Origin: Salinivibrio kushneri
Lineage (GTDB): Bacteria; Pseudomonadota; Gammaproteobacteria; Enterobacterales; Vibrionaceae
Assembly: GCF_027286325.1 (NCBI RefSeq)
Contig: NZ_CP114588.1
Location: 2,071,317-2,135,316 of the forward strand
Length of the DNA: 64,000 nucleotides
Direction of reading: 5' to 3'
Numbering within the stretch: the stretch's first letter is position 1; each line of letters begins with the position of its first letter. Of this stretch, positions 18,126 to 28,843 are shown piece after piece. Below the pieces are notes generated by a model. That model was not told the origin of the DNA. It saw nothing but the letters and a program-made list of their open reading frames with translations, and did not search any database. The position numbers were made by a program, and so were the translations under genes.

Positions 18126-19688
18126 TTACTGCACCAAGTATTGGTAACTGGCTTGAATGCCCAGAGGCAATCCTAGCCCCCAGTAAGCAAGCAGGAATAA
18201 GGTCCAACCTACTAGCATGGTAAGCGAGTAAGGGATCATCATTGAGGCCACGGTGCCAATACCCGTGGTTTTCACGTAGCGCTGGCAATACACCACCACT
18301 AGTGGGAAGAACACCATTAATGGCGAGATAATGTTCGACACGGAATCCCCTACACGGTAAGCCGCTTGCGACAATTCAGGGGAGATCCCCACCACCATTA
18401 ACATCGGCACGAGAATCGGCCCAATCAGCCCCCATTTCGCCGACGCTGAACCAATCAACAAGTTCACCATTGCCGTCAGCAGGATCATCCCCACGATGGT
18501 CAACTCACCCGGAAGCTTCATCGATTGCAACAGCTCCGCGCCGTTGAGCGCCAATAGAGTACCAATGTTGGATTGGGTAAATGCGGCTAAGAATTGCGCA
18601 CAGAAGAATGCCATCACCATGTATGCGCCCATAGTCGCCATGGTGTCAGACATGGATTTAATCACATCTTGACTGGTTTTAAAGGTGCCCGCGGTTTTAC
18701 CATAAACAATGCCTGGAATGATAAACAGCACAAAAATCAGCGGTACGATTGATTGCATAATCGGTGCATCAAACGCAGTCAGCTCACCCGCAGGAGAGCG
18801 AAGCGGGGACGTTTCCGGCCATGAGGCCGCCACCAGCGCAGCGATCCCTAGCAGCATCGCCAGCCCAGCACGGTTAAAGGCTTTACCTTCAATCGCCGTA
18901 AAAGAGCCCAAATCCGGTGCCTCTTCAGCATCCTCATCAATCGGCATACGATTTAGGCGTGGTTCGACAATTTTCTCAGTCACAAACCAGCCTAGCGCCA
19001 CAATCAAAATCGATGACAAGCCAGTGAAATACAGGTTCGCAAGCGGGTTTACCTGATAGCTATCGTCCAACACATGCGCGGCAGATTCAGTAAAACCGGC
19101 CAGTAATGGATCGATCCCTGACGGAATAAAGTTCGCGGAGAAGCCGCCGGATACACCAGCAAAGGCGGCAGCAATACCGGCCAGAGGATGACGACCCGCC
19201 GCGTGGAAGATAATCCCGCCGAGTGGGATCACCAGCACATAGCCAGCATCTGCGGCAGTGTGGGATACAATCGCCACCAAAATCAGCATTGGTGTGAGCG
19301 CTTGCTTCGGCGTCACACTCAGCATTTTCTTAAGTCCGGTGGTAATAAAACCGGACTGATCGGCCACACCGACACCAAGCATCGCCACCAAAACAATCCC
19401 CAGCGGCGCAAATCCAGTAAAGGTGTCAACCATATTGGCTAAAAAGTGGGCTAGCGCATCGCCGGTGAGCAGATTTTTGACTTGGACAGCGTCACCGGTC
19501 AAAGGGTGGACTGAATCAAAAGAGACCTGAGAAAGAATGGCTGATAATACCCACACGGTGATCAGCCCCCAAAAAAACAATAGCGCGGGATCCGGAATGC
19601 GGTTCCCTGCCCGCTCTATCATGTTCAAAAACCGATCCATGCCGCGCGGCTGGCCAGCATCGGCTGAGTCGCTTATGTGTTGGCTCAC
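18126..19688 (-). CDS. AbgT-family transporter
   Basis: The 520-residue protein has about eleven to twelve hydrophobic segments and the N-terminal family block FLNMIERAGNRIPDPALLFFWGLI. Further family blocks are SHTAADAGYVLVIPLGGIIFHAAGRHP, GGFSANFIPSGIDPLLAGFTESAA and, near the C-terminus, SASAKWGLIGPILVPMLMVVGISPELSQAAYRVGDS. Members transport p-aminobenzoyl-glutamate (AbgT) or export sulfonamide-like compounds (MtrF, YdaH). The exact substrate cannot be read from the sequence. It is a single gene with its own terminator. No abgA or abgB hydrolase gene is adjacent, which makes a classic abgABT catabolic role less likely. Confidence 0.9.
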   Translation of the reverse strand: MSQHISDSADAGQPRGMDRFLNMIERAGNRIPDPALLFFWGLITVWVLSAILSQVSFDSVHPLTGDAVQVKNLLTGDALAHFLANMVDTFTGFAPLGIVLVAMLGVGVADQSGFITTGLKKMLSVTPKQALTPMLILVAIVSHTAADAGYVLVIPLGGIIFHAAGRHPLAGIAAAFAGVSGGFSANFIPSGIDPLLAGFTESAAHVLDDSYQVNPLANLYFTGLSSILIVALGWFVTEKIVEPRLNRMPIDEDAEEAPDLGSFTAIEGKAFNRAGLAMLLGIAALVAASWPETSPLRSPAGELTAFDAPIMQSIVPLIFVLFIIPGIVYGKTAGTFKTSQDVIKSMSDTMATMGAYMVMAFFCAQFLAAFTQSNIGTLLALNGAELLQSMKLPGELTIVGMILLTAMVNLLIGSASAKWGLIGPILVPMLMVVGISPELSQAAYRVGDSVSNIISPLMVFFPLVVVYCQRYVKTTGIGTVASMMIPYSLTMLVGWTLFLLAYWGLGLPLGIQASYQYLVQ

Positions 19689-19931
19689 TGTTTACTCCAT
19701 TTTTCGATGTTGTGTCTGTGCTTGCCTGCTGAAGCAGGTTTCAATGACATTAAAATGACAAACTTTCACCAGTAAAGCAAAAAACAGCATAGTTAGCCAC
19801 AAGCAAGCCAGTTAACCAAATGTTAAATTGTTTTGTAGTTAGAAAGGCAGCACAAAAAACGTATACTTACCGAGCGCACTGAAACATTTAGAAACAAAAA
19901 CCCCACTGGCGTGGAATAGGAGTGTGGATCC

Positions 19932-19960
19932 TTAGCACTCTGCAGCAGCGACGATATAAT
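19932..19960 (+). promoter_or_regulatory. Promoter of the pirin gene
   Basis: TTAGCA (19932-19937) and a perfect TATAAT (19955-19960) are separated by 17 bases. Transcription would start about 20 bases before the ribosome site. The rest of the 300 bp gap back to 19689 is AT-rich and holds no other feature I can support. Confidence 0.65.
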
Positions 19961-19988
19961 GAAGGGACATTAATGGTAGGAGAGCACC

Positions 19989-20849
19989 ATGAAATCCATT
20001 TCGCGTATTACTAAAGCCCCTGCTGCACACTGGGTAGGCAATGGTTTCCCAGCCCGCTCGCTATTTTCCTATCACCATCAAGCGGCGGAGATGAGCCCCT
20101 TTTTACTGCTGGACTATGCCGGTCCAATGCACTTTCCTGCCGATGGCGTGAAGCGAGGGGTGGGTGAACACCCCCATCGTGGCTTTGAAACCGTGACCAT
20201 TGTGTATCAAGGCGAAGTGGAGCATCGTGACTCCACTGGTAAAGGCGGCGTGATTGGCCCCGGGGATGTGCAGTGGATGACTGCAGGCAGCGGCATTATG
20301 CATGAGGAATTTCATTCCAGTGCGTTCAGCCACACTGGCGGCGAGCTGCAAATGGTGCAGCTGTGGGTTAATCTTCCCAAACAAGACAAAATGACCGACC
20401 CCAGTTATCAAGGCATTCAAAAAGCCGATATCCCCGAGGTTACCCTCGCCGATAAGGCGGGCACATTACGGGTCATTGCCGGTGAGTTTGACGGTCATCA
20501 GGGGCCGGCCAAAACCTTCAGCCCGATGCAGGTTTGGGATATACGGCTAAACGCTGACGGGAAAACGCAGCTTACGCTTCCCCAAGACTGGACCACCGCG
20601 GTGGTGGTGCTGGAAGGCAACGTCAGTATCAACGGCGCCGACCCAATTGGCGACGCCGATATGGCACTGCTTAGCCGCCAAGGCCGTGAAGTCGCATTGC
20701 ACGCCTCACAAGATAGCGTAATTTTGCTACTCAGTGGCGAGCCCATCACCGATCCCATCGTCGGTCATGGCCCCTTTGTGATGAATACCAAGCAAGAGAT
20801 TTTGCAAGCGTTCAACGATCTGCAAGCAGGCAAATTCGGGCAGCTGTAG
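19989..20849 (+). CDS. Pirin-family protein (YhhW-like)
   Basis: Pirins are bicupin metalloproteins; some, such as Escherichia coli YhhW, have quercetin 2,3-dioxygenase activity in vitro, but cellular roles are mostly unknown. The 286 residues show the metal-binding cupin motif HPHRGFETVTIVYQGEVEHRDS (about 61-82), the block GPGDVQWMTAGSGIMHEEF with the remaining His and Glu ligands, and the C-terminal SGEPITDPIVGHGPFVMNT. TAGGAGAG lies before the ATG. It has its own promoter and a terminator shared with guaA. Confidence 0.93.
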   Translation: MKSISRITKAPAAHWVGNGFPARSLFSYHHQAAEMSPFLLLDYAGPMHFPADGVKRGVGEHPHRGFETVTIVYQGEVEHRDSTGKGGVIGPGDVQWMTAGSGIMHEEFHSSAFSHTGGELQMVQLWVNLPKQDKMTDPSYQGIQKADIPEVTLADKAGTLRVIAGEFDGHQGPAKTFSPMQVWDIRLNADGKTQLTLPQDWTTAVVVLEGNVSINGADPIGDADMALLSRQGREVALHASQDSVILLLSGEPITDPIVGHGPFVMNTKQEILQAFNDLQAGKFGQL

Positions 20850-20886
20850 AAACTGAACCTGGACCGCTGTTATCCGCGAATACCAA

Positions 20887-20917
20887 TAAAAAAGTCCGCC
20901 ATTTCGCGGACTTTTTC
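20887..20917. terminator. Bidirectional terminator between the pirin gene and guaA
   Basis: AAAAAAGTCCGC and GCGGACTTTTT form a symmetrical hairpin with a five-base loop, flanked by A-runs and T-runs on the proper sides for both strands. It serves two convergent genes. Confidence 0.9.
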
Positions 20918-20957
20918 TATTTAAAGCTTGTTCAGGCTAAACCGCCTCGGTTGGAAA

Positions 20958-22535
20958 TCATTCCCACTCAATCGTCGCTGGCGGTTTGCCGGAGACGTCG
21001 TAAACCACGCGGGAGATGCCGTCGACTTCGTTGATGATGCGGTTTGATACCTTACCCAGGAAATCGTATGGCAGGTGTGCCCAGTGTGCAGTCATAAAGT
21101 CGATGGTCTCAACAGCACGCAGGGCAATGATCCAGTCGTATTTACGGCCATCGCCCATCACGCCTACCGAACGAACCGGTAGGAATACCGCAAAGGCTTG
21201 CGAGACTTTCTCGTAGAGATCGGCGTTGCGCAGCTCTTCGATAAAGATCGCATCGGCGCGACGAAGCAGATCGCAATATTCTTTTTGAATCTCGCCCAGC
21301 ACGCGCACGCCGAGGCCTGGCCCTGGGAAGGGGTGGCGATAAAGCATGTGGTACGGTAAGCCTAGCTCAAGGCCAATTTTACGCACTTCGTCTTTGAACA
21401 ACTCTTTGAGTGGCTCAACTAAGCCCATTTCCATCTCTTCCGGCAAACCACCGACGTTGTGGTGTGATTTGATCACATGCGCTTTACCGGTTTTCGAGGC
21501 TGCTGACTCAATTACATCCGGGTAGATAGTACCTTGTGCCAGCCACTTAGCATTTTTCATTTTGCTCGCTTGCTCATCGAATACCTCGACAAACACGCGG
21601 CCAATGATTTTACGCTTGGCTTCCGGATCCGCTTCGCCTTTAAGGGCATAGAGGAAACGGTCTTCGGCGTTGACATGGACGATGTTCAAACCAAAGTGGT
21701 CACCGAACATTTCCAGTACTTGCTCGCCTTCATTAAGACGCAATAGGCCGTTATCGACGAAGACACACGTGAGCTTATCGCCAATTGCACGGTGAACCAG
21801 CATGGCGACCACGGAAGAATCGACGCCGCCAGACAAGCCAAGGATCACTTCATCATCCCCCACCTGCTCACGAATACGCTCAATCGCATCGTCAATAATG
21901 GTGGCTGGTGTCCACAAGCGCTCGCATTGGCAGATTTGCATCACAAACTGCTCCAACATGCGTTGGCCTTGGCGCGTGTGAGTGACTTCTGGGTGGAATT
22001 GCACGCCATAAAAACGCTTATCTTCATTGGCCATGGCCGCGAAGGGGCAAGTGTCTGTCTCGGCCACTTTGACAAAATCTTCTGGAATGGCGACCACTTT
22101 ATCACCATGGCTCATCCATACATCAAGGAGCGCATGCCCGTCATCGGCGATGGCATCTTCAATGCCATCAAACAGCGCGCTTTGTCCAACGCGTTTTACT
22201 TGCGCGTAGCCAAATTCACGGTGCTCAGAGCCGGCCACCTTACCACCGAGCTGCTCAGCCATGGTCTGCATGCCATAACAAACCCCCAACACTGGCACGC
22301 CGGCGTTAAAGACATACTGCGGCGCTCGTGGAGAGTTCTCCTCGGCCACGCTCTCTGGGCCACCGGATAAGATGATGCCGTTAGGGGCAAAATCACGAAT
22401 GTCTTGCTCGTCGACATCCCAGCTCCAAAGTTCACAATACACACCGATTTCACGGACACGGCGCGCAATCAATTGGGTGTACTGGGAGCCAAAATCAAGG
22501 ATCAAAATACGTTGAGCATGAATGTTCTGGGTCAT
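20958..22535 (-). CDS. guaA: GMP synthase (glutamine-hydrolysing)
   Basis: GuaA aminates XMP to GMP. The 525 residues comprise a class I glutaminase with the nucleophile in GVCYGMQ (Cys86) and triad His/Glu in VQFHPEVTH. An ATP-pyrophosphatase domain follows with the P-loop [11 protein letters not shown]. The dimerisation domain ends IEWE. Length and order are those of the family. It follows guaB with a 75 bp gap and forms the guaBA operon, which here is preceded by a PurR-controlled promoter. It converges on the pirin gene at a shared terminator. Confidence 0.98.
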   Translation of the reverse strand: MTQNIHAQRILILDFGSQYTQLIARRVREIGVYCELWSWDVDEQDIRDFAPNGIILSGGPESVAEENSPRAPQYVFNAGVPVLGVCYGMQTMAEQLGGKVAGSEHREFGYAQVKRVGQSALFDGIEDAIADDGHALLDVWMSHGDKVVAIPEDFVKVAETDTCPFAAMANEDKRFYGVQFHPEVTHTRQGQRMLEQFVMQICQCERLWTPATIIDDAIERIREQVGDDEVILGLSGGVDSSVVAMLVHRAIGDKLTCVFVDNGLLRLNEGEQVLEMFGDHFGLNIVHVNAEDRFLYALKGEADPEAKRKIIGRVFVEVFDEQASKMKNAKWLAQGTIYPDVIESAASKTGKAHVIKSHHNVGGLPEEMEMGLVEPLKELFKDEVRKIGLELGLPYHMLYRHPFPGPGLGVRVLGEIQKEYCDLLRRADAIFIEELRNADLYEKVSQAFAVFLPVRSVGVMGDGRKYDWIIALRAVETIDFMTAHWAHLPYDFLGKVSNRIINEVDGISRVVYDVSGKPPATIEWE

Positions 22536-22610
22536 TATCTGGCTTTCTCAATTAAGTGGAACAAAGGGGAGCTGTGCTCCCCTCTCAAATGCATCGCGGT
22601 GGTGATGTCT

Positions 22611-24074
22611 TTAGCCGAGGCGATAGTTCGGCGCTTCTTTAGTAATGGTGACATCATGCGCGTGTGACTCTTTCATGCCCGCGCCTGTCACGCGAACAAA
22701 CTGTGCTTGGGTGCGCATCTCTTCAATGGTGGCAGAGCCGGTGAGACCCATGCTAGAGCGCAGACCACCCATTTGCTGATGAATGATCTCTTTCATCATG
22801 CCTTTGTAATCAACACGCCCTTCAATGCCTTCAGGCACCAGCTTGTCTGCGGCGTTATCGCTTTGGAAGTAACGGTCAGACGAGCCTTTCGACATCGCCC
22901 CTACCGAGCCCATACCACGATAAGATTTATAAGCACGGCCTTGGTAAAGCTCCACTTCACCCGGTGACTCTTCGGTACCGGCGAGCATTGAGCCCACCAT
23001 CACACAGGATGCACCGGCAGCAATCGCTTTACACAAATCCCCTGAGAAGCGGATACCGCCATCGGCAATCACAGGAATGCCGTACTCTTGCGCCACAGCG
23101 GCCGCATCACTGATCGCCGTGATCTGCGGGACACCGACGCCAGTGACGATACGCGTGGTACAGATTGAGCCTGGGCCAATGCCAACCTTGACGGCATCGA
23201 CACCGGCTTCAATCAGGGCGCGTGCGCCTTCAGCGGTGGCGACGTTGCCGCCCACAATCTGCAGGTTCGGGTACGCGGCACGTGCATCACGAATACGTTG
23301 CAGAACTCCTTCAGAGTGGCCGTGTGATGAATCAATCAGCAATACATCTACACCCGCTTCAACCAAGGCGGCAATGCGTTCTTCGTTGCCCGCACCGGCA
23401 CCAACCGCGCCGCCGACACGCAAGCGACCCTGCTCGTCTTTACAAGCATTAGGCTTGCTTTCTGCTTTTTGGAAATCTTTGGCGGTGATCATACCGGTAA
23501 GATGATGGCTTGAGTTGACCACCAAAATCTTTTCGACACGGTGCTGTTGCATGAGCTGCTGTACCTGCTCACGCTCTGCGCCTTCTTGCACGGTTGCCAG
23601 GCGGGATTTTGGTGTCATCACGTCTTCGACGCGCTTGCTTAAGTCAGACACAAAACGCACGTCACGGCCTGTGATGATCCCCACCAGCTCTTTTTGTGCA
23701 TTGACAACAGGGTAACCCGCAAAGCCGTTACGCTCAGTCAGTGCCTTCACGTCAGCAATGGTCATTTCTGGGGTCACAGTCACTGGATTGGTGACCATGC
23801 CTGCTTCATAGATTTTGACCAGGCGTACTTGTTCGGCTTGTTGCTCAATGGTCATGTTCTTATGGATAAAGCCAAGACCACCTTCTTGCGCCAAGGCAAT
23901 CGCCAAACGGGCTTCGGTCACCGTGTCCATCGCGGCGGATAGAACAGGAATGTTTAAGCTGATCGAGCGTGTCAGTTTTGTACGCAGATCGGCATGGTTA
24001 GGAAGAACATTTGAGTGGGCAGGGACGAGGAGTACATCGTCAAAGGTTAGCGCTTCTTTCGCGATTCTCAGCAT
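22611..24074 (-). CDS. guaB: IMP dehydrogenase
   Basis: GuaB oxidises IMP to XMP with NAD, the committed step of guanine nucleotide synthesis. The 487-residue barrel contains an inserted pair of CBS domains (about 93-205) and the active-site loop [17 protein letters not shown] with the catalytic Cys. The flap region [19 protein letters not shown] lies further on. The N-terminus [19 protein letters not shown] is standard. It is divergent from xseA. The promoter between them carries a PurR box placed between -35 and -10. Confidence 0.98.
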   Translation of the reverse strand: MLRIAKEALTFDDVLLVPAHSNVLPNHADLRTKLTRSISLNIPVLSAAMDTVTEARLAIALAQEGGLGFIHKNMTIEQQAEQVRLVKIYEAGMVTNPVTVTPEMTIADVKALTERNGFAGYPVVNAQKELVGIITGRDVRFVSDLSKRVEDVMTPKSRLATVQEGAEREQVQQLMQQHRVEKILVVNSSHHLTGMITAKDFQKAESKPNACKDEQGRLRVGGAVGAGAGNEERIAALVEAGVDVLLIDSSHGHSEGVLQRIRDARAAYPNLQIVGGNVATAEGARALIEAGVDAVKVGIGPGSICTTRIVTGVGVPQITAISDAAAVAQEYGIPVIADGGIRFSGDLCKAIAAGASCVMVGSMLAGTEESPGEVELYQGRAYKSYRGMGSVGAMSKGSSDRYFQSDNAADKLVPEGIEGRVDYKGMMKEIIHQQMGGLRSSMGLTGSATIEEMRTQAQFVRVTGAGMKESHAHDVTITKEAPNYRLG

Positions 24075-24125
24075 TGCAATATCTCACACCAAAATTTGTG
24101 AAGGGGAACAAAATATTGCCGCAGC

Positions 24126-24154
24126 ATTATACGGGCAGCGCAAACGTTTGGCTA
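24126..24154 (-). promoter_or_regulatory. guaBA promoter
   Basis: On the minus strand TAGCCA (24149-24154, four of six) and a perfect TATAAT (24126-24131) are separated by 17 bases. Transcription would start near 24119, about 45 bases before the guaB ATG. Confidence 0.75.
24138..24153. promoter_or_regulatory. PurR operator in the guaBA promoter
   Basis: GCGCAAACGTTTGGCT keeps the full CGCAAACGTTTG core of the PurR palindrome. It lies between the -35 and -10 of guaBA, where a bound repressor would block polymerase. guaBA is a PurR target in Escherichia coli. Confidence 0.8.
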
Positions 24155-24288
24155 TCGATTTTTACTAAGAATGTCCGTTTGTTGGGCTACTCAGATTTAG
24201 TCGGTTGATTTATCAACAGATATCCGCGGGACTTTTTAGCAACCGATTGCTCAAGGTCTATTTGGCATACCGGAATGCGGCAGGTAGT

Positions 24289-25677
24289 ATGCTGACAAGC
24301 TTATTGAAATGGACCGAGATCGTGACCGCTAACAACCGAAACATTCTTTCCGTCTCTCGCTTAAATGCCGAAGTGCGTCTTTGCTTGGAGAAAAACATCG
24401 GTATCGTCTGGCTCACGGGGGAAATCTCTAATTTTACCGCCGCGACATCCGGTCACTGGTATTTATCGTTGAAAGATAACCAAAGCCAGGTCAAATGTGC
24501 GATGTTCCGTGGTAACAATCGCCGCGTGATGTTTAAGCCTAAAAACGGTGATCAGGTACTGGTACGTGCGCGCGTGTCTATGTACGAGCCTCGCGGCGAC
24601 TATCAACTGATCTTAGAAAGCATGCAGCCCGAAGGCGATGGACGACTGCAACAGGCGTTTGAGCAACGCAAACAAGCGTTGGCAGCCGAGGGATTATTTG
24701 CGCAAAGCGCCAAACAGGCCTTGCCCGACCAACCCAAGCGCGTTGGCATAATCACCTCCAAAACGGGCGCTGCCTTGCACGATATTCTAAATGTGTTGAA
24801 ACGGCGCGATCCGAGCCTGCCAGTAGTTATCTATCCAACGCTGGTTCAAGGACAAGAGGCTGCGGTTTCTATTGCCCAAGCCATCGGGCGCGCGAATACG
24901 CGCAACGAGTGTGATGTGCTGATTGTTGGTCGTGGCGGTGGTTCACTCGAGGACTTATGGTGCTTTAATGAAGAAATCGTCGCCCGTACTATCGCCGCCA
25001 GTCAGATCCCCATCGTCAGTGCCGTGGGCCATGAGGTCGATGTCACCATTGCCGACTTTGTTGCCGACGTGCGCGCGCCGACGCCATCAGCCGCCGCGGA
25101 ATTAGTGAGCCGTGACCTCAGCTATCGTTTACAACAATACCAGCAGCGCGAGCACGCGCTCAAAAACGCGATCGGCACCCTTCTTTATCGCCAGCAACGC
25201 GCACTGACACACCAAGAACACCGTTTGTCGCACCAGCACCCTCGCCGGCGTTTGCAACAGCAAAGTCAGCATATTGATGAGTTACAAAGGCGTATGCACC
25301 AGGCGCTCACCAAACAGGTTTCACGGTATAGCAATCAACTTACTGCGCTGGATAGCCGCTTGCAGCGTATGACGCCTGACCGCCGTATTCAGCAGCATCA
25401 GGCTCAATTGGCGCAATACCATCAACGCCTCACCCACGCGATGGACTCACACCTGTCACATGCGCAACAGCGACTTGCCACCTTGGTCGCCACCTTAGAT
25501 GCGGTCAGCCCACTTGCCACCCTCTCTCGTGGCTACTCAATTAGTCGTGATAGTGATGGGCACATCGTCACTAACATCAACCAGCTAAGAGAGGGCGATA
25601 CCTTGCACACCCAGCTCAGCAACGGCGATGTCACCAGCGTGGTGCAACAACATCACTCACGTCAGCCTACTGATTAA
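24289..25677 (+). CDS. xseA: Exodeoxyribonuclease VII large subunit
   Basis: XseA with XseB degrades single-stranded DNA. From the ATG at 24289 the protein has 462 residues: an OB-fold domain ([25 protein letters not shown], with [11 protein letters not shown]). The catalytic core follows ([58 protein letters not shown]), then a long Gln-rich coiled-coil part. The start is uncertain. The open frame begins at a TTG (24205), the ATG has AGGTAG close by, and a GTG at 24322 would give the N-terminal length seen in other vibrios. It is divergent from guaBA. Confidence 0.92.
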   Translation: MLTSLLKWTEIVTANNRNILSVSRLNAEVRLCLEKNIGIVWLTGEISNFTAATSGHWYLSLKDNQSQVKCAMFRGNNRRVMFKPKNGDQVLVRARVSMYEPRGDYQLILESMQPEGDGRLQQAFEQRKQALAAEGLFAQSAKQALPDQPKRVGIITSKTGAALHDILNVLKRRDPSLPVVIYPTLVQGQEAAVSIAQAIGRANTRNECDVLIVGRGGGSLEDLWCFNEEIVARTIAASQIPIVSAVGHEVDVTIADFVADVRAPTPSAAAELVSRDLSYRLQQYQQREHALKNAIGTLLYRQQRALTHQEHRLSHQHPRRRLQQQSQHIDELQRRMHQALTKQVSRYSNQLTALDSRLQRMTPDRRIQQHQAQLAQYHQRLTHAMDSHLSHAQQRLATLVATLDAVSPLATLSRGYSISRDSDGHIVTNINQLREGDTLHTQLSNGDVTSVVQQHHSRQPTD

Positions 25678-25680
25678 ACT

Positions 25681-26045
25681 CTGTACAACATACCTCTGAC
25701 CGATCAGTAAGCGATCGAGCGATCTGGGGGTTTATTCCCCTTGATCAGCTTCCTACCCCGAAAAGAATATTTATCAATACACTTCCCGAAAGCATAAGTT
25801 ACATGTTCTGTATTTGGATTTCTAAAAGGATAAAAAACTAAATCAGCTTTTATTAAGGCTTGGATCCAGAATAATAGAAAAGTGTAGCGTTGAAAGGCAT
25901 GTCGATTTTATCACCGCTCAAAACCTGAGCGGCAGCGCAATGCGCTAGGATCTAAGACAACCGATAATCCTGCTCATTAATGTGATTTAGATCACTCTTA
26001 TCCGGTTACGGATCCCACGAGAGATCGAACCCATTATGTCGCGAT
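25681..26045. other. 365 bp region without a gene between xseA and der
   Basis: No credible coding frame is seen on either strand. The segment includes GGGG/CCCC and GATC repeats just after xseA (about 25714-25745). Further on are a hairpin CCGCTCA/TGAGCGG near 25914-25932 with an adjacent AGCGCA/TGCGCT hairpin, and a CRP-like palindrome. It could be a 3' region, a decayed gene or a small RNA locus. Confidence 0.5.
25979..25998. promoter_or_regulatory. CRP-like palindrome with no obvious target gene
   Basis: TGTGATTTAGATCACT (25981-25996) fits TGTGA-N6-TCACA in nine of ten key positions and also has the preferred ATCTAGAT-like centre. Neither neighbour starts here: xseA ends 300 bp to the left and der ends 80 bp to the right. 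Confidence 0.55.
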
Positions 26046-26046
26046 C

Positions 26047-26076
26047 AAAAAACCCAGCATCGCTGCTGGGTTTTTT
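26047..26076. terminator. Strong bidirectional terminator at the der end
   Basis: AAAAAACCCAGCA and TGCTGGGTTTTTT form a perfect hairpin with a TCGC loop and A/T-runs on both sides. It directly follows the der stop codon on the minus strand and could also end a plus-strand transcript from the xseA side. Confidence 0.9.
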
Positions 26077-26077
26077 A

Positions 26078-27583
26078 TCACTTCTTATTGCGGTTTTTCA
26101 CCATATCCATTAAGCGTTTACGCTGACGGGATTGAGACAATGTCAGCTTTTCTTTTTTCCCCTCATAAGGGTTTTCGCTGTTTTGGAATTGGATCTTTAT
26201 CGGCGTGCCCATAATATCCAAGGTTCGCCGATAGTAATTCATCAAATAACGCTTATAAGAGTCTGGTAGCTCTTTGACCAAGTTACCATGAACTACCACA
26301 ATCGGCGGGTTGTAGCCGCCTGCGTGCGCATATTTAAGCTTCACCCGACGCCCACGGATCATCGGAGGCTGGTGGTCATCTTGCGCCATTTTCAAAATGC
26401 GGGTGAGCATCGCGGTTCCAACACGTTTTGTCGCTGACTGGTACGCCTCTTGAATCGACTCAAACAAGTGACCTACTCCAGTGCCGTGCAACGCAGAAAT
26501 GAAATGCACACGGGCAAAGTCGACAAACCCTAAGCGACGATCAAGCTCTGACTTCACACGTTCTTTCACTTCACTGTCCAGGCCATCCCACTTATTGACC
26601 GCCAAAACAATCGAGCGCCCAGCGTTAAGCGCAAAACCAAGCAAGCTTAAGTCTTGGTCCGAGATATTCTCGCGCGCGTCGATGACCAATAACACTACGT
26701 TGGCATCTTCAATCGCCTTGAGGGTTTGGATCACCGAGAACTTTTCCACCTTGTCGGTCACTCGTTTACGACGTCGTACCCCAGCGGTATCAATCATCAC
26801 ATATTCGCGACCATCACGCTCCATGGGAATGTAAATCGAGTCGCGGGTAGTACCAGGCATGTCATAAACCACCACACGCTCTTCACCGAGCATACGGTTA
26901 GTTAGGGTCGATTTACCCACATTGGGGCGGCCGATAATACCGATTTTAATCGGCAGCGACTGTAAGTACTCATACTCGCTTTCAGCCTGCTCTTCGGTTT
27001 TAACCGCGTCCTCGCCACTGTCGAGCGTATCCGTTTCATCAGTCAAATCGACCAAACCTGCCTGCTCGCCGTCTTCGTCCGCTGATACTTGCTCCACCAA
27101 AGGCGTCAACGCACGATTAATCAGGCCGCTAACACCTCGGCCATGCGCGGCAGCTATCTGGAACATGTTATCCATGCCTAACTGCCAAAAATCAGCGGTT
27201 GCGGTGTCTGGGTCGATACCATCCACTTTATTCACCACCAAGAAAGTGGTTTTTTCACGGGTACGAATATGTTGCGCAATATCTTTGTCCGCGGGTGTCA
27301 GGCCTGCACGACCATCTACCATAAACAGTACGACATCGGCTTCTTCAATCGCCGCCAGCGATTGCTCCGCCATCTTGGTTTCCACACCTTCTTCGGTGCC
27401 GTCAATGCCGCCGGTGTCAATCACGATAAATTCGTGATCATCGAGCAATGCCTTGCCGTATTTTCGATCCCTGGTCAGTCCCGGAAAATCCGCTACTAAT
27501 GCATCGCGTGTGCGGGTAAGACGGTTAAAGAGCGTCGATTTTCCCACATTCGGGCGCCCCACTAGGGCTATAACAGGAATCAT
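26078..27583 (-). CDS. der: Ribosome-assembly GTPase Der (EngA)
   Basis: Der is a tandem GTPase needed for 50S subunit maturation. The 501 residues contain two G domains, each with [10 protein letters not shown] (about 8-17 and about 218-227), the G3 motifs DTGG and DTAG, and the NKxD motifs NKVDG and NKWDG. A C-terminal KH-like domain ends [18 protein letters not shown]. An acidic linker of about 40 residues ([19 protein letters not shown] and following) joins the G domains. It is the last gene of the series from rlmN and is separated from bamB by 93 bp with a weak hairpin. Confidence 0.97.
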   Translation of the reverse strand: MIPVIALVGRPNVGKSTLFNRLTRTRDALVADFPGLTRDRKYGKALLDDHEFIVIDTGGIDGTEEGVETKMAEQSLAAIEEADVVLFMVDGRAGLTPADKDIAQHIRTREKTTFLVVNKVDGIDPDTATADFWQLGMDNMFQIAAAHGRGVSGLINRALTPLVEQVSADEDGEQAGLVDLTDETDTLDSGEDAVKTEEQAESEYEYLQSLPIKIGIIGRPNVGKSTLTNRMLGEERVVVYDMPGTTRDSIYIPMERDGREYVMIDTAGVRRRKRVTDKVEKFSVIQTLKAIEDANVVLLVIDARENISDQDLSLLGFALNAGRSIVLAVNKWDGLDSEVKERVKSELDRRLGFVDFARVHFISALHGTGVGHLFESIQEAYQSATKRVGTAMLTRILKMAQDDHQPPMIRGRRVKLKYAHAGGYNPPIVVVHGNLVKELPDSYKRYLMNYYRRTLDIMGTPIKIQFQNSENPYEGKKEKLTLSQSRQRKRLMDMVKNRNKK

Positions 27584-27620
27584 GTAGACCTCTTCTTTTC
27601 ATTCGCTTTATTAATAAACA

Positions 27621-27652
27621 AGGCTCCCGACTGTCTTAGCAGCCAGGAGCCT
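27621..27652 (-). repeat. Inverted repeat between bamB and der (weak terminator)
   Basis: AGGCTCC (27621-27627) and GGAGCCT (27646-27652) form a stem around 18 bases. On the minus strand it is followed by TTGTTTATT, an imperfect T-run, so it may end part of the bamB transcript before der. Confidence 0.5.
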
Positions 27653-27676
27653 AAAAATAGAACTGGGTGGCTTCGC

Positions 27677-28834
27677 TTACTCGATACTCAGCTTTCTCAG
27701 TTGACCATCACGGGTGATCACGATATAGCCATCATCCGTTTGCACCGGTGCTACCGCAACCCCGTTACCTTCCAGTGATTGCTGCGCGACAAAATCGCCC
27801 GTTTGCGGGTCCAGCCAATGTAAGTAGCCTTGACTATCCCCCACGACCAAGTATCCACCACTTGCCGCGGGGGCGGTTAGGATACGGTATGTTAGCTGGG
27901 TATTTCGCCACTTTTCTAGGCCATTACGTGCATCTAACGCAACGATGTTATCTTCATCGTCGATAAGGTAGATGCTGTTGCCTGCCACAAGGAAATCGTT
28001 GGCTGAGGAAAAATCGCGCTTCCAAGCCGCTTTCCCTGAGCGTAAATCAATAGAGACTAATTGGCCATTATAGCCCACCGCATACAAACGGTCGCCATCG
28101 ATCACCGGGGTTGCGTCGACATCGACTAGACGGTCGATCTCGGTCGCGCCTTTTGGTGTCGAGATAGGGATCTGCCAAATTGAGCGGCCGGTTTCGATCA
28201 TGGCCGCGCCCAGGCGTCCATTAGCCATGCCCCAGAACACGCCGCCGGAAATAGTCACCGGCGCACTCTCACCACGCAGGCTCAAGTTAGGCACATCATT
28301 GGTGTTGTTCCATTGTGGCTCGCCCGTTTCTGCATCCAAGGCCACTAACTCACCACGGCTAGTGTTAACAATCACCAACCCAGCTTCCACCAAAGGTTTG
28401 GCCAGTACTTCGCCATTCACGTTCTGTTGCCATACCGGCTCGCCGGTTTCCGCATCCAGTGCGTACACTTGACCCGTTTCGCCCCCTACATACACCTTGC
28501 CGTATGAGGCGCTCAACCCGCCAGAAAGCAACGCTGGCGTCTCGGCTTGTACCGACTGTTGCCAGACTGATTCACCGCTTTTGAGGTCAAACGCGGCGAC
28601 TAAGCCTTGGCGATCAGCCGCAAACACTTTGTCATAAGCCACTGTAGGCTGAAGCGCGGAATAATACTGGCCTACACCGTCGCCGACTTGTGCTCGCCAA
28701 TGCTGGGTTGACGAAATCTCATTGGTGACAGAAGGTAATGGCGCCATTTGCACCACATCTTCTTCACCGGCACAGCCTGCCAGTATTGCCATGGTCGTGG
28801 CCATTGCGGCCATACGCCATAATCCTTTTTTCAT
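27677..28834 (-). CDS. bamB: Outer-membrane protein assembly factor BamB
   Basis: BamB is the beta-propeller lipoprotein of the BAM complex that inserts outer-membrane proteins. The 385 residues start with a lipoprotein signal ending LAGC (Cys21). Repeated propeller blades follow, with motifs such as VFAADRQGLVAAFDLKSGESVWQ, VYALDAETGEPVWQ and LVALDAETGEPQW. It follows yfgM with a 9 bp gap, the conserved hisS-yfgM-bamB-der order. Confidence 0.97.
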   Translation of the reverse strand: MKKGLWRMAAMATTMAILAGCAGEEDVVQMAPLPSVTNEISSTQHWRAQVGDGVGQYYSALQPTVAYDKVFAADRQGLVAAFDLKSGESVWQQSVQAETPALLSGGLSASYGKVYVGGETGQVYALDAETGEPVWQQNVNGEVLAKPLVEAGLVIVNTSRGELVALDAETGEPQWNNTNDVPNLSLRGESAPVTISGGVFWGMANGRLGAAMIETGRSIWQIPISTPKGATEIDRLVDVDATPVIDGDRLYAVGYNGQLVSIDLRSGKAAWKRDFSSANDFLVAGNSIYLIDDEDNIVALDARNGLEKWRNTQLTYRILTAPAASGGYLVVGDSQGYLHWLDPQTGDFVAQQSLEGNGVAVAPVQTDDGYIVITRDGQLRKLSIE

Positions 28835-28843
28835 ACCACGACC

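Noticed and set aside
21792..22370. 192-codon frame antisense to guaA
   Set aside because: Long only because the guaA codons exclude stops on the opposite strand; the translation looks random.
26078..27583. Der acidic linker as an unusual insertion
   Set aside because: Variable acidic linkers between the two G domains are normal for Der proteins.
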